Source: CALMEC01 sp964628685
GTDB taxonomy: Bacteria > Actinomycetota > Thermoleophilia > Miltoncostaeales > Miltoncostaeaceae
DNA length: 64,000 nt
Direction: 5' to 3'
Assembly (NCBI GenBank): GCA_964628685.1
Contig: CAZVNM010000001.1
Location: 1-64,000 of the forward strand
In this document: positions 22,101-28,499 of the stretch, in pieces
Layout: each line of letters begins with the position of its first letter
Numbering within the stretch: position 1 is the first letter of the stretch
Notes under the pieces: generated by a model
Database searches by the model: none
What the model saw: the letters and a program-made list of their open reading frames with translations, nothing else
What the model was told of the DNA's origin: nothing
Position numbers and translations under genes: made by a program

Positions 22101-23305
22101 GGGATCGTGAACCCGATGGGTCGCGTCCAGGTGAGCGTTCCCGTCCCGGCGGGATCGGCGATCGCGCCGCCGTTCAGCTTCGCGGTGCCGGGCGTGTAGG
22201 TGGCACCCGTCGGCAGGGTGTCGACGATGCTGTCGAACGTGACCTCGGCGTTCGCGGTGTTGCGGAACGTGACGGTGTAGGTGGTGGTGCCGCCGTCGTG
22301 GAGCGTGCTGGGCGACGCCGACTTGGCGGCGCTCATGGAGTTGGTGGCCGGCGGAACCGTAAGCGACGTGGGCGTCATGTACTTGTTGCCCTGCCCGCTC
22401 GCGATGTACGAGATGGGCAGCGCCGCGGCGGTCGTGACCCCATTCACCGCGAAGGTGTATTCGGCCACGTAGCACTTCGCGCTCAGGTCCAGACCCGTGG
22501 TCGGGAAGTTGGGCGTGCTCAGGTCGTCGATGAGCCTGTAGACGGGCGTGCAGGCGGCGGAGGTGCCGGTGCCGAACGCGATGCTCGTCGACCTCAGCTC
22601 GTAAATCCCCGCGGGCCACGAGGCGTTGGACGTCGGCGTGAACGACAGCACGTCGGTCGCCCCGATGCTCCCGCCGGTGGTGCCCCTGACGGTGATGATC
22701 ATGTTGCCGCCCACGAACGATGTCGATGCCGTCGTCGTGTCGACCTTGTTGGCGTTGGCGTTGTTCGCATCCTCTGCCGACGCGAACGCCAGCGAGCTGG
22801 TCCCGACGGTTGTGGCCCCGGCGCCGCGACCGTCGCTCAGCGTGAGGGTGAAGGTCTGGGGCGTCGTGCTCGGTGCGCTCGCGCAGAGGTAGAAGAAGAC
22901 CGGGTAGTCGGTGTTCGCGGCCATCTGTCCCACGTGGACCCAGCCGTCCTCACCCGCGGCGAGGCTCATGACGCTCGGCGATCCGGTGAACGACCCGATG
23001 TTCACCCATCCGTCCGCGACCGTCGTCGTGCTGCGCACGGTGAAGGACGCATAGGCACAGGTCGGCTGCGGGGTCTTGTTGTCGAACTCCCGGTAGAACG
23101 ACTGCGAGGAGGTCAGCGTGAACGTGGTCGCCGCCGACGCCTGCTGGGCGGCCGCCATGCCGACAAGCGCGATCACGAGGACGAGGAGCGCGCGTACGAC
23201 CCGCAGCGAGCGCCCATCGTGGGGCGAGCCGATCGATTCGAGCGCGATTGCGGAGGGTTGCATCAAGAGGGTCCCGGAGTGGTCGCACCGCCGGCGAGCA
23301 TCCAT
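10178..23305 (-). CDS. Giant secreted DUF11-repeat surface protein (4375 residues)
   Basis: At 13.1 kb this is a fifth of the window. Residues 1-60 hold a long signal peptide (core VVRALLVLVIALVGMAAAQQASA). About 60-325 form a unique N-terminal domain. From about 326 on I count 31 DUF11 (TIGR01451-type) Ig-like beta domains, each with the pattern (A/S)DLxVxKTVxxxxPxVGDxVTYTxxVxNxGP... DxLPxGLTY... NTAxVTS. Repeats 2-18 show a higher-order order (see findings). Repeats 20-23 (SDAINANL type) and 24-26 (TDAVDANL type) are near-identical blocks. Repeats 28-30 carry DxNxDG-like putative calcium loops. No LPXTG or terminal membrane segment is seen; it ends RRPTPRVTG. The role is probably a cell-surface stalk, adhesin or matrix protein (inference). 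ATG 23305 is chosen; ATG 23263 is possible. Confidence 0.93.
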   Translation of the reverse strand: MDARRRCDHSGTLLMQPSAIALESIGSPHDGRSLRVVRALLVLVIALVGMAAAQQASAATTFTLTSSQSFYREFDNKTPQPTCAYASFTVRSTTTVADGWVNIGSFTGSPSVMSLAAGEDGWVHVGQMAANTDYPVFFYLCASAPSTTPQTFTLTLSDGRGAGATTVGTSSLAFASAEDANNANANKVDTTTASTSFVGGNMIITVRGTTGGSIGATDVLSFTPTSNASWPAGIYELRSTSIAFGTGTSAACTPVYRLIDDLSTPNFPTTGLDLSAKCYVAEYTFAVNGVTTAAALPISYIASGQGNKYMTPTSLTVPPATNSMSAAKSASPSTLHDGGTTTYTVTFRNTANAEVTFDSIVDTLPTGATYTPGTAKLNGGAIADPAGTGTLTWTRPIGFTIPANGTITLTFDATIPMVAGTHTNSVVGMIGSTVIDTTPTNSTDNTPATAAVTVILTADVQVTKSLASSGPHLNGQPITFDLVVKNNGPNPASGVTVTDLLPVGTTYNPATGTTCTSSVVGMPARTFVSCPVGTLAVGASRTIPITLTPNAAGSYGNAASVTSTSADPVSSNDTSSTVPFTVVPAADLSLAKTVTDPVAGPYYNGDELSYSIKVTNTGPDAAQGVVITDTLPSTLTFVPTGSSSQCTAAGQVVTCNVGTVASGASATAVVRVRVLSPGASVTNTASVTSTTADPTATNNTASVTTSITRSADVRVAKTTTTPTANVQDTVTFTLTASNAGPDAASNVRISDTLPGGMVYVSSTTPTAGTFDPATMTWTLPTLAVGATPSMTITATVTGAGSLINRATAVADTHDPNTSNNTGQATITVPQADISVTKALLTQAPTVGSNATFRITVTNNSTTTAAVPVSIVDTLPTGLTYVSSTDGGTYTTADRSVRWSFASLAPNTSRSVDVTVRVDSYEERINSVTASTAVHDPNRANNTATASINAPDADLSVVKTVASASPEVGDTVTYTIAVTNHGSNDATNVVVTEALPTSGITVTGSSADAGTFTLATRRWEIPTLPVGATRTLTITATVTATTATNSVAVTSDVFDPITNNNTSRATFNAKQADLRVAKTVDNATPQVGDLVTYTINLYNAGPDAATSVVVQDLMPIDLAYVSHEIVLGGGTFTAPTGTTPAKWTIASLAKGTPATAPVATLTVTARVTTTAVAAAATQTNTAVVTSSTYDPVDDNRSSVSITPKQADLALAKTVSDATPNVGDTVTYTVALTNAGPDAAKDVVVEDILPAGVTYVAGSANATPGTATYSGGKLTWTVTDIAKGATGAQLTFRATIDSPSAITNTATIASSGTHDPTSGNNSAGVTVDAPQTDLLVTKVVDATASPAPYLNGQPITYVITAANSAGGDVAENVVIRDVLPAGAEFVSASGAACTTTTAAGVTTVSCPVGTITTGDTATVRVTMIPHATGATVNTGSVSSSTHDTTANNNTATTTVTVVPAADLTLSKRVSAPAAGPYYNGSRIQYALTVANAGPDTAKNVVISDTLPAGLTFAASPGCTAAGQVVTCAVGDIPANGSVTVNVNADVLTSAATVTNSASVTFDTADPDGDRTASVDTPITPSADIAVAKRASTASPNVGDEVTYTVTVTNAGPSAAQNVVVTDELPAGLTYVIGSASPATGFAYAAGKLTWTLPSVPAGATGVTLTFRATVTAAGSITNSATATTATHDSDTGNNSGSATVGAAQTDLSITKAVDTTVSPGPYLNGQPITYTLTATNSASGSPAQGVVITDVLPAGAEFVSASGATCSTSTTGGITTVSCPVGTLTVGGTATVRVTMRPHSTGELGNTATVTSATHDGDTSDNTATETVTVVPAADLSLSKSVSSPSAGPYYNGQEIEYSLVVANAGPDAAQSVSVTDTLPAGLTFVSSSTGCTAAGQTVTCTVGTIAANTSTTLKVGAKVLVADGVASVKNRASVTTTTADPDGSHPTATVTTPITPSAGVSITKTVDRPAPNVGDLVVFTITATNAGPNTAVDTVVTDVFSGAGMTFVSASTPTVGTFNAATRRWTIPSLANGTTATVTVTARITAPGVSTNTATITSAGTHDPDTSDDAQAVSVNAPQADLKVEKALVTTSPTYGGNATFRVTVTNLSTTTAATGVTVTDTLPIGLTHVSSSPSGSFDAATRKISWTGLTVPADSSTSFDVVVTVDSHEAQVNTATVSSSVYDPVATNNTATQAVDVPDADLEVQKSVSDTAPAIGSTVTYTITAINHGGNTASNVVVTDVMPASGITVVGTPTVSAGAYNQATGVWTLPSLAVGDAQKQTLTFQATVTGPEATNRATITSDLFDPITLNNEAQASFGGPVADLAIDKTVSDATPDVGQTITYTITVNNAGPADATSVTVQDLMPSDLAYVDHTVAGVTAPDTSTFTAPNLSTPASWTISKVPAGTTATLTVRATVTTASVAPLAKLTNTAVVRSATTTDPSQGNNSSTATVTPSQADIALAKTVNNGTPRVGDTVTFTLAASSPNGPATAENTVVTDVLPAGLTYVDGSLPTGASYDAPTRTITWTIGSLAKGATPSITFRAVVTTPEALTNTASITSTTHDPAAGDNTSSIGVDATQADVSIQKTAGPDAADGTVVFTIRVTNTGPDAATDVVVADTMPTGITLVSADRGTVTGDAWSWTIPNLAPGSVEAKLTTKVTTLDQVTNTATIESTSSSDPDTADHTSSVDVQRRQADVSVTKTASPSSAAPGQKVTYTVTITNAGTATQSATDVTFSDAINANLAVDPSSLTGDPVTLGGTDADGFGGTLVHSGTGIGPIAPGGSVVITYDATVRNPYPLTAGASIPNTVTVDPSNGPSATGSTSTTIATSSAPTVQKTSSPASVVPGQEVTYTVTVGNASTATQAATGITFSDAINANLKVVPSSLPASLTLTGADPDGYGGTITQSSTGFGTLAPGASVEVTYRATVRTPYPTTAGAIANTATVGATNGPSASSSTSTPINATSRVSVTKTATPASVTPGGRVTYTVRVANAVDATQAATGVTFNDVIDANLAVDPTSLAGDGIQLTGATGGYGGTLVHTGAGLGPIAPGDAITIVYEAVVRTPYPTTAGAIANTVTVDPANGSPATSSATSTTVAASSLVTVAKEATPASVAPGGTITYRVTISNDANASQAATNVTFSDAINANLAVDPTSLTGDGIQLTNASGGYGGTLVHTGAGLGPVAPGASLVIEYDATVRNPYPTSAGAIPNTATVKPSNGASATSTTTSTSVAAGPAVAVTKTADRTSVVPGDTITYTITATNTGNQDAIGVTVTDAVDPNLRVTAHTGLTLSDTLAGGFGGTLSASNVTIPAGGPAVTYTVTAVVKGPFPVGATAVENQVRLAPGAGSNLQGDVLSDADPAPGAQPISTPVTAAPIVAVTKTTTSTTLNPGDPITYVITATNTGNQDAAGVTVTDAVDANLRITSGGGLALTGQAADGFGGTLGATGVTIPAGGSRTYTVVARVRPVFPIGVDSVTNQVVLTAGTGSNLPGTVTSDAGAAPGNQPLETPVTAAPALSVTKTADRSALIPGQTITYTITVTNSGDRNAVGIAVNDVIDPNLKVTDGGGLALTGQAADGFGGTLAVAGVTVPVGSPVVYTVQAVVRSPFPLDATAISNAVSVRNGTGGNLPGNPTIWSDADPQTPGDQPVTTTVNAAPRLHLQKSATVVPALDVAPTGASPGDVLEYTLTLRNLGDRAATNVLIRDLAPDSTDLVAGSVTTSTGTPTEANNSFTVSVASLAPGDVVTVTFRVRILSPLAQTVKEIRNVAEVSADGIIPPVRSDDDANPDNGLGDTVTPLVGAPKFQFTKAATLTGDVNRNGVAEPGDTLTYRFVLKNVGPYSAPSIIVTDPLDRSLIYVPDSAAITFGTGTVTPSTSADGRQVLTFDFGTVEGGGSAEFEFQAKIAGNLPPLVTAIGNQATATSDGLPDTLSDDPTTPEPGDATSVSISAAPQITFTKTVRLLIDANGDGIPNEGDTLEWFMSVNNHGNMVAGSVTLTDRIDPNTTIGEGSVTTDVGTVMPGAGGGAGEAVVHIGDLDAGGQANVTIHAVIHTSVGGTRVITNQAVLTGSNFDPIKSDNPATPPIGDPTEIVTEVPVAGAEPGPIAPQPASLSALKAVDLAVDRDRDGRMGPGDTLRYTISVTNTGGSAANDVVISDPLPSQVTLAANGLASTRGTVRFTAPNTVNAAIGTLAPGQRADVTILVTVRPLARATTIRNQAMVSATGIAPFPTDSAASPGGAADVTTADVVAPVKVRLVKTGPARARAGSVVTYRIRVTNIDRRVASGVIVLDQLPAGMSVVRAGQGGKLQKGIVRWQLKPLAPGRSTTVTLRVRLTTTVAGNRTNVARVMGANFPAAKANAKIRITPAVRRPTPRVTG

Positions 23306-23501
23306 TCACCGGAGAGCGATCAGTTGAGGACGCACGAAATCCGTTTCACGCGTTATCTCTCGTGAGATCTGCGTTCCGTCATCGGCAACTCGCGTCCAAA
23401 GCTTGAACGGCACGGGCGCTCGGACGCGCGCACGTGCCCTCACGACCCCAACTCTTACCGTGAAGTCGACGCTGAGGGTCGGCCTGCCGGCCCGCGACCC
23501 G

Positions 23502-24560
23502 TCAGCTCAACGACGCCGTGCCGTGCTGCGCGTGCTCGATGCGGCGGTGCGCCTCCAGGTGCGCGACATCGAGCGGTGTGCGACCGGTCCGGTCCGCCTC
23601 GTCCAGCAGCGCCGCCATCTGATCGCCGATCGCGTCGGCGCGGGCGATCGCCCGCTCGTGGTCGAAGCCGTGCAGCTCCTGCGCGACGGCGATGATGCCG
23701 CCGGCGTTCGCGACGAAATCCGGCACGTAGAGGACACCCCGATCGGCGAGTGCGGTCGCGACGGCGCCGGAGGTCAGCTGGTTGTTGGCCGCGCCGCAGA
23801 CGACCCGGCATGCGAGACCCGCCACGTCCTCCGGTGCGATCACCCCGCCCAGGGCGCAGGGGCACAGCACGTCACAGTCCGCCGTCAGCGCCTCAGCCAC
23901 GGGGATGGCCCGTCCGCCCAAGCGTTCCGCCACCGCGGCCGCCCGGGCCTCGTCCACATCGCAGACGGTGATCACGGCACCGGCGTCCCGCGCGAGCCGC
24001 GCGACCTCGGCGCCCACCTTCCCCACCCCCTGCACCAGCACCCGCACCCCGTCCAATCCGGCGCCGGCCGCGGCGTGCCACGCGGCGGTCATCGACGCCG
24101 CCACACCGCGCGCGGTGTACGGGGACGGATCACCACAGCCGCCCAGCGCCTCGCTGACGCCGAGCGCGTACGGGGTGCGCCGGCGCAGCGCATCCATGTC
24201 GGCGCTTGAGGTGCCGACGTCCTCGGCCGTGTAGTACTCGCCGCCCAGGTGGTCAAGCACCTTGGCGAACGCATCGAACGCGGCCTCGGTGCGATGGGCG
24301 CCCGGCTCGCCGATGATGACCGCCTTGCCGCCGCCCAGGTCGAGACCGGCGGCCGCCGACTTGAGGGTCATCCCGTCGGCCAGGCGCAGGCAGTCGATGA
24401 CGGCGGTGGCGGAGTCCGGGTACGGGTGCACACGACATCCGCCGACGGCCGGGCCGAGGGCCGTCGAGTGCACGGCGACCACCACGCGAAGCCGGCGGTC
24501 CTCATCCACGGCCCAGACGACCCGCTCGAACGGGCCGACCGCCCGGTCCTCGATGCGCAT
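23502..24560 (-). CDS. Leucine/valine dehydrogenase-like amino acid dehydrogenase
   Basis: NAD(P)-dependent oxidative deamination of a branched-chain (or related) amino acid in the Glu/Leu/Phe/Val dehydrogenase family. The 352-residue protein has ALGPAVGGCR, MTLKSAAAGLDLGGGKAVIIGEP (Lys67 and Lys79, substrate and catalytic lysines), DVGTSSADM, and the Rossmann motif VQGVGKVGAEVA, followed by CDVDEA and CGAANNQL, all close to leucine dehydrogenases. ATG 24560 is preferred over 24587 because it lies 5 bases after the stop of the upstream DUF11 gene and matches family N-termini. Translational coupling to a surface-protein gene is unusual. It may feed branched-chain fatty acid or amino acid catabolism (inference). 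Substrate preference cannot be read from sequence alone. Confidence 0.9.
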   Translation of the reverse strand: MRIEDRAVGPFERVVWAVDEDRRLRVVVAVHSTALGPAVGGCRVHPYPDSATAVIDCLRLADGMTLKSAAAGLDLGGGKAVIIGEPGAHRTEAAFDAFAKVLDHLGGEYYTAEDVGTSSADMDALRRRTPYALGVSEALGGCGDPSPYTARGVAASMTAAWHAAAGAGLDGVRVLVQGVGKVGAEVARLARDAGAVITVCDVDEARAAAVAERLGGRAIPVAEALTADCDVLCPCALGGVIAPEDVAGLACRVVCGAANNQLTSGAVATALADRGVLYVPDFVANAGGIIAVAQELHGFDHERAIARADAIGDQMAALLDEADRTGRTPLDVAHLEAHRRIEHAQHGTASLS

Positions 24561-24564
24561 CCGG

Positions 24565-26730
24565 CTAGCCGACGACGCGCGGCGCACGGACGGGTCGGGC
24601 CGGGGGAAGGATCCGAAGGGGGGTGCGGAGGGTCACGTCCGGAAGGGTCGGACCGCTCAGGATCACGGTGTTGCGCCGCAGGCCGCGGGCCGACCTGGCC
24701 GCGCGGAGCCGGAGCACCACCGTCACGCTGGAGCCGGCGCGGATGATCCCGATCCGCCACACCGGCCGGCCGCGCACCAGCCGGTAGCGCGGCGCCGCCG
24801 CGACGGCGGCGAGACCGGGCGGCATGATGTCCGAGAGGGTGAGGTTGCGGACATCGCGGCGACTGAGGTTGCGGATCACGATCCGATAGGTGCCGAGCTC
24901 GCCGCCGCGCAGCTGCCGCGGCCCGTGGACGCTCATGCGCAGACGCGGGACCGTGGCCAGCGTCCCCGAGCCGGCGCCTTCGTCGGTCCCCGGGTTGGGT
25001 GCCGTGGCGCTCAGTGACGTGCCGATCGAGAGCTGCGAGAGGCTGGTGGCCTTCGGTCCGAGCCGCACGACCCACGCGATGGATGCCGATTCACCGACCG
25101 CCAGGGTCCCGATCTGCGCCCGGATCGTGGACGGCGGAAGGTGGGTGACGGTGCCCCTGGTGGTGATGAGGCTCCGCGGGATGAACTCGAGCACCGGTGA
25201 GACCTGCACCGTCTGCACCACGCCGGTCGCCGGACCCGTCCCCCGGTTGGAGACGACCACCGTGTACTGCACGAGGTCACCGGGGCCGATCCTGCGGTCG
25301 CGGTCGGCGTCGTAGACGAGCTGATAGTTCTCGTTGACCACGAGCCGCGGCTGGGGCGTCGGCGCGGGCGGCGGCGGCACCACGACGGTCACCGTGGCCG
25401 GGGGCGAGGCGACCTGCGCCACCCCGGTGGCCGTGGCCGTCGCCACGTTGGTGATCGTCGATCCGTTGGCCGCGTTGATCGCGACGCGCACATGGAAGGT
25501 GACGGTCCTGCTCGTCCCCGGGGCCATGGCGCCGAGACGGGCGGTCACGCCGGCCGCCGACGCGTCGACCGCGTCGTCGCCCGCCGCGTCGGTCAGCGGG
25601 ACGCCGTCGACGGCGGCGCTCCCCGGGACGTAGCTCGTGCCCGCCGGGATGGGGTCGGTGAGCGTCACGTCCCTGGCGTACCCCACACCGGTGCTCGTGA
25701 CGGTGACCGTGTAGGCCAGGAGGTCGTAGCGCAGGACGTCACCGGCATCGGAGTCGGCGACCGTCTTCTGCACCGTGAGCGCCCCGGGCGCCGCCACGGT
25801 GACCCGGGCGGGCGCGGATGTGAGGGTCGAGGCGGTGCCGTCGAATGTCGAGGTGACCGACGCGGCATTGCCGATCACATGGCCGTCGACCACATCCGCA
25901 TCCACGCGCGCGTCGAAGGTGACCGTGGACGTCGCGTTCCTCCCCAGGGTGCCGATGCTCACCGTGACCGTCCCACCCGATACCTGGCCCGCATCGTCAC
26001 CACCGGTGTCGGTCAGCGCGCTCCCGTTGGAGGTGAGCGACCCGGCCACGTAGCTGACCCCGGCGGGCAGGGCGTCGCTGACGCTCGCCGCGGTGACGGG
26101 CGAGCCGGCGTTGGTCGTGGTCACCGTGTAGCGCAGGACATCGCCCGGGTGCACCGCCCCGCCGTTCAAATCGGTCACGGCCTTGGCGATGGACACGTCG
26201 GGGGGCGGGATGGTGACGGTGATGGTCGCCGGCCCGGACGTCCGACTGTTCCGGACGCCGCTGTCGGTCCATTCGACGCTGACGACGTTGTCAATGGCCC
26301 CCGCGGGCGCCGATGCGTCGACCGTCGTGCGGTAGACGATCCGGATCTTGCTTCCCGTCTGCAGGGTGTTGTGCGCGACGGTGATCGTGTCCCCGGTGAC
26401 CGCGCCGATCGGCAGCGGGACATCGTCGACCGATACCCCAAGCGACCCGGGCACATAGGTGAGACCCGTCGGGATCGCATCCCTGACGTCCACGGTCCCC
26501 GCCGCACCCGACTGGGGATTCGTCACGTCGACCGTGTACTCGACGACGTCACCGGGCGTCACGTTCGAGACGCTCGCGGTCTTGACGATGTGAAGCGGCA
26601 CCGCCGAGGCGGCCGGTGCGAGCCATCCGGCGATCGCCAACGCGAGCAACGTCACGAGGAGCCTCGCGCGGGCGGATGAGGTGGCACACCGGATCACGGC
26701 GGCCATGCTAACCGGGATGCCCCAGCTCAT
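24565..26730 (-). CDS. Secreted protein with five DUF11 repeats
   Basis: A smaller relative of the giant DUF11 protein. It has a signal peptide (LLVTLLALAIAGWLAPAASA) and five repeats beginning roughly at VPLHIVKTAS, PPDVSIAKAV, PGALTVQKTV, QPRLVVNENY and VPRLRMSVHG. Repeat 4 contains a DADRDRRIGPGD loop like the putative calcium loops of the giant protein. The C-terminus RPVRAPRVVG resembles the giant protein's RRPTPRVTG, suggesting a common sorting or processing tail (inference). There is no hydrophobic anchor. The start could be ATG 26730 or 26706; the signal peptide is intact from either. It is followed directly by the leucine dehydrogenase-like gene. Probably a surface or matrix component. 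Confidence 0.88.
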   Translation of the reverse strand: MSWGIPVSMAAVIRCATSSARARLLVTLLALAIAGWLAPAASAVPLHIVKTASVSNVTPGDVVEYTVDVTNPQSGAAGTVDVRDAIPTGLTYVPGSLGVSVDDVPLPIGAVTGDTITVAHNTLQTGSKIRIVYRTTVDASAPAGAIDNVVSVEWTDSGVRNSRTSGPATITVTIPPPDVSIAKAVTDLNGGAVHPGDVLRYTVTTTNAGSPVTAASVSDALPAGVSYVAGSLTSNGSALTDTGGDDAGQVSGGTVTVSIGTLGRNATSTVTFDARVDADVVDGHVIGNAASVTSTFDGTASTLTSAPARVTVAAPGALTVQKTVADSDAGDVLRYDLLAYTVTVTSTGVGYARDVTLTDPIPAGTSYVPGSAAVDGVPLTDAAGDDAVDASAAGVTARLGAMAPGTSRTVTFHVRVAINAANGSTITNVATATATGVAQVASPPATVTVVVPPPPAPTPQPRLVVNENYQLVYDADRDRRIGPGDLVQYTVVVSNRGTGPATGVVQTVQVSPVLEFIPRSLITTRGTVTHLPPSTIRAQIGTLAVGESASIAWVVRLGPKATSLSQLSIGTSLSATAPNPGTDEGAGSGTLATVPRLRMSVHGPRQLRGGELGTYRIVIRNLSRRDVRNLTLSDIMPPGLAAVAAAPRYRLVRGRPVWRIGIIRAGSSVTVVLRLRAARSARGLRRNTVILSGPTLPDVTLRTPLRILPPARPVRAPRVVG

Positions 26731-26802
26731 CCAGCGGTTTCCACAACCTGCGTTGCGGATCGCCGGGCGCCGGCCCCCGGGACCGGCGCCACGGGAGCGG
26801 AC

Positions 26803-27165
26803 TCACTCGGGCTTGGGAAGCTCTCCGATGTTGCGCAGCACGCCGACCGTCGGCGCCATGGTGCGGAACGCGTCGTCCTTCTGCAGCACGCCAACGGTGT
26901 AGACCGGGATGTCGCTCATGCGGGCGAGCATCGAGGCGCAGTCGCGCGAGCGCGGCACGCGCTTGTAGGTCGACACGAGGGCGGCGTCGGGCTTCACCTC
27001 GTTGGCGACGTTGAGCGGCTCGGGCCAGTCAACGCCACAGGTGGTGACCTCCCAGCCCGCCTCGGTGAGCTGTTCGATGGCCTTCTCGGTCCCGGGGAAG
27101 CGGACCTTCCCCTCCTTGTTGAGGACCTCGTCGGTCGGTGCGGTGATGAGAAGAAGTTTCGGCAT
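26803..27165 (-). CDS. Small conserved-looking protein of unknown function (120 aa)
   Basis: Begins MPKLLLITAPTDEVLNKEGK, then GWEVTTCGVDWPEPLNV, KPDAALVSTYKRVPRSRD and IPVYTVGVLQKDD. The alternating beta/alpha pattern and the VxLVSTYKRVPRSRD stretch look like a single flavodoxin- or receiver-like fold, but no phospho-acceptor set is evident and I do not recognise the family. Codon use is strongly biased like a well expressed gene. ATG 27165 is preceded 7 bases upstream by TAGGAT (27178-27173), so the message is probably leaderless; the longer frame to 27228 is not supported. Divergent from the nitroreductase gene 170 bp away, so the two may share control. Confidence 0.75.
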   Translation of the reverse strand: MPKLLLITAPTDEVLNKEGKVRFPGTEKAIEQLTEAGWEVTTCGVDWPEPLNVANEVKPDAALVSTYKRVPRSRDCASMLARMSDIPVYTVGVLQKDDAFRTMAPTVGVLRNIGELPKPE

Positions 27166-27335
27166 GTGCCGGATCCTACCCGTTCGCGGAGCCGTCGTCG
27201 TCTCACTTCGAGGGGCGGATCGCTCCAAACGATGCGAAGGGCCAGTCCGTCCGGTAGGTTCCGCCCCGGAACGACGCCGACGGGTGTCGTGAGTCCGTCC
27301 AACGAAACGCGCTTCGAAGCCGACCAGGGGGTCAC

Positions 27336-28346
27336 ATGTCCGTTTCCGCTTCAGACTTCAAGGACGTCAACGTCCTGCAGGCGATCGGTGATCGCCGCAC
27401 CATCCGCTACTACGACCCGGAGAGGAAGGTCGAGGACTGGAAGGTCCAGACGATCCTCCAGGCGGCGCGCATGGCCTCCTGTCAGGGCAACATCAACGCC
27501 ACCGAGGCGATCGTCGTCCAGAAGGAGAACTGTGACCTCTGGGACGACATCGAGGAGTGCGTGTCGGGCTTCAACGTCCAGATGATCAACCAGGCTTCGC
27601 ACCTGATCTTCTGGCTCACCAACCTCAACGCCTGGTACGGCCGCGCCAACGACGGTCTTTCGACCCTCGCCCTCTCCGGCGCCCTCACCAAGTACCACGG
27701 CTGGAACTACGAGTTCACGATGACGCAGACGGTGCCGCGTCTCATGAGCTTCCCGGTCGAGCGCACCGACGGCCTGCTGCGCTTCGAGACCGGCCAGGCG
27801 GTCGGTCAGGCCACCGTCGCCGCCGCGTCGCTGGGCGTCGGCTCGTGCCTCCTCGCCTTCGGCCGCAAGCCGGGCGGTGTGGAGAAGGCCTTCGGCCTCG
27901 CCCCCAACTTCAAGCTCACCTGGGGCATGGTCATCGGGTACCCGAAGGAGGACCCGAAGGGTGGCGGTCAGCGCGCCCGCATCAAGTTCGAGCGCCTCTT
28001 CCACGACGGCGAGTACGGCAAGCCCCTCCCGATGATGGACGGCCTCAAGGAGGCCCTCACCGAGAAGGGCATGATCCAGGAGCAGGCCCCCACCAGCGGT
28101 CGCTTCGAGGAGATCGACAAGCTCGCCGCCGAGTTCCACCGCGACGCGGGCGTCGTCTCGTGGCCGGCCAAGGAGATCAAGCGCCTCATGGCGGACGATG
28201 ACTGGGACTTCGGCCCCAACATCAAGAAGCGGGCCGAGGAGGTCCTGGCGCAGGGTGACCTGCCGGACTACCCGGACGAGATGCGTGAGACCTTCGAGAA
28301 GCTGATGTCGGAGCACGGCATCGACGCCTCCAAGTACCTCTCGTAG
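27336..28346 (+). CDS. Nitroreductase-family flavoprotein with C-terminal extension
   Basis: The N-terminal 200 residues match the FMN-dependent nitroreductase fold: VLQAIGDRRTIRYYDPERKVEDWKVQTILQAARMASCQGNIN is the usual RRSxRxF-type opening and FMN-contact region, and ETGQAVGQATVAAASLGVGSCLL is the conserved central helix and strand. Residues about 215-336 form a charged, predicted helical extension (FERLFHDGEYGKPL... KKRAEEVLAQGDLPDYPDEMRETFEKLMSEHG) not typical of the family, which is usually about 200 residues. Codon usage is that of a highly expressed gene. AGGGGG at 27326-27331 precedes ATG 27336 and TAGGTT near 27256 may be its -10. The substrate is unknown. It is followed by a strong terminator and divergent from a 120-residue unknown protein. 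Confidence 0.85.
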   Translation: MSVSASDFKDVNVLQAIGDRRTIRYYDPERKVEDWKVQTILQAARMASCQGNINATEAIVVQKENCDLWDDIEECVSGFNVQMINQASHLIFWLTNLNAWYGRANDGLSTLALSGALTKYHGWNYEFTMTQTVPRLMSFPVERTDGLLRFETGQAVGQATVAAASLGVGSCLLAFGRKPGGVEKAFGLAPNFKLTWGMVIGYPKEDPKGGGQRARIKFERLFHDGEYGKPLPMMDGLKEALTEKGMIQEQAPTSGRFEEIDKLAAEFHRDAGVVSWPAKEIKRLMADDDWDFGPNIKKRAEEVLAQGDLPDYPDEMRETFEKLMSEHGIDASKYLS

Positions 28347-28369
28347 CACCCGCCCACCGTTTCGGTGGC

Positions 28370-28412
28370 ACACCGGCCCCGCCCGCGCACATCGCGCGGG
28401 CGGGGCCGGTGT
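28370..28412 (+). terminator. Strong intrinsic terminator of the nitroreductase gene
   Basis: A perfect 19-bp GC-rich stem (28370-28388 with 28394-28412, loop ACATC) is followed by CATTTC. It starts 24 bases after the stop codon. Confidence 0.85.
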
Positions 28413-28487
28413 CATTTCGGGGGCCGACGCGGCAGACCGTCCGGGTCGCACCGCTCCCCATGGGGCGCGCGGCGCCCGCGACGGTCG

Positions 28488-28493
28488 TATGGT
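28488..28493 (+). promoter_or_regulatory. -10 element, leaderless start at 28500
   Basis: TATGGT fits TANNNT with a 6-base spacer to ATG 28500 and no Shine-Dalgarno. Confidence 0.5.
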
Positions 28494-28499
28494 GGGCCG

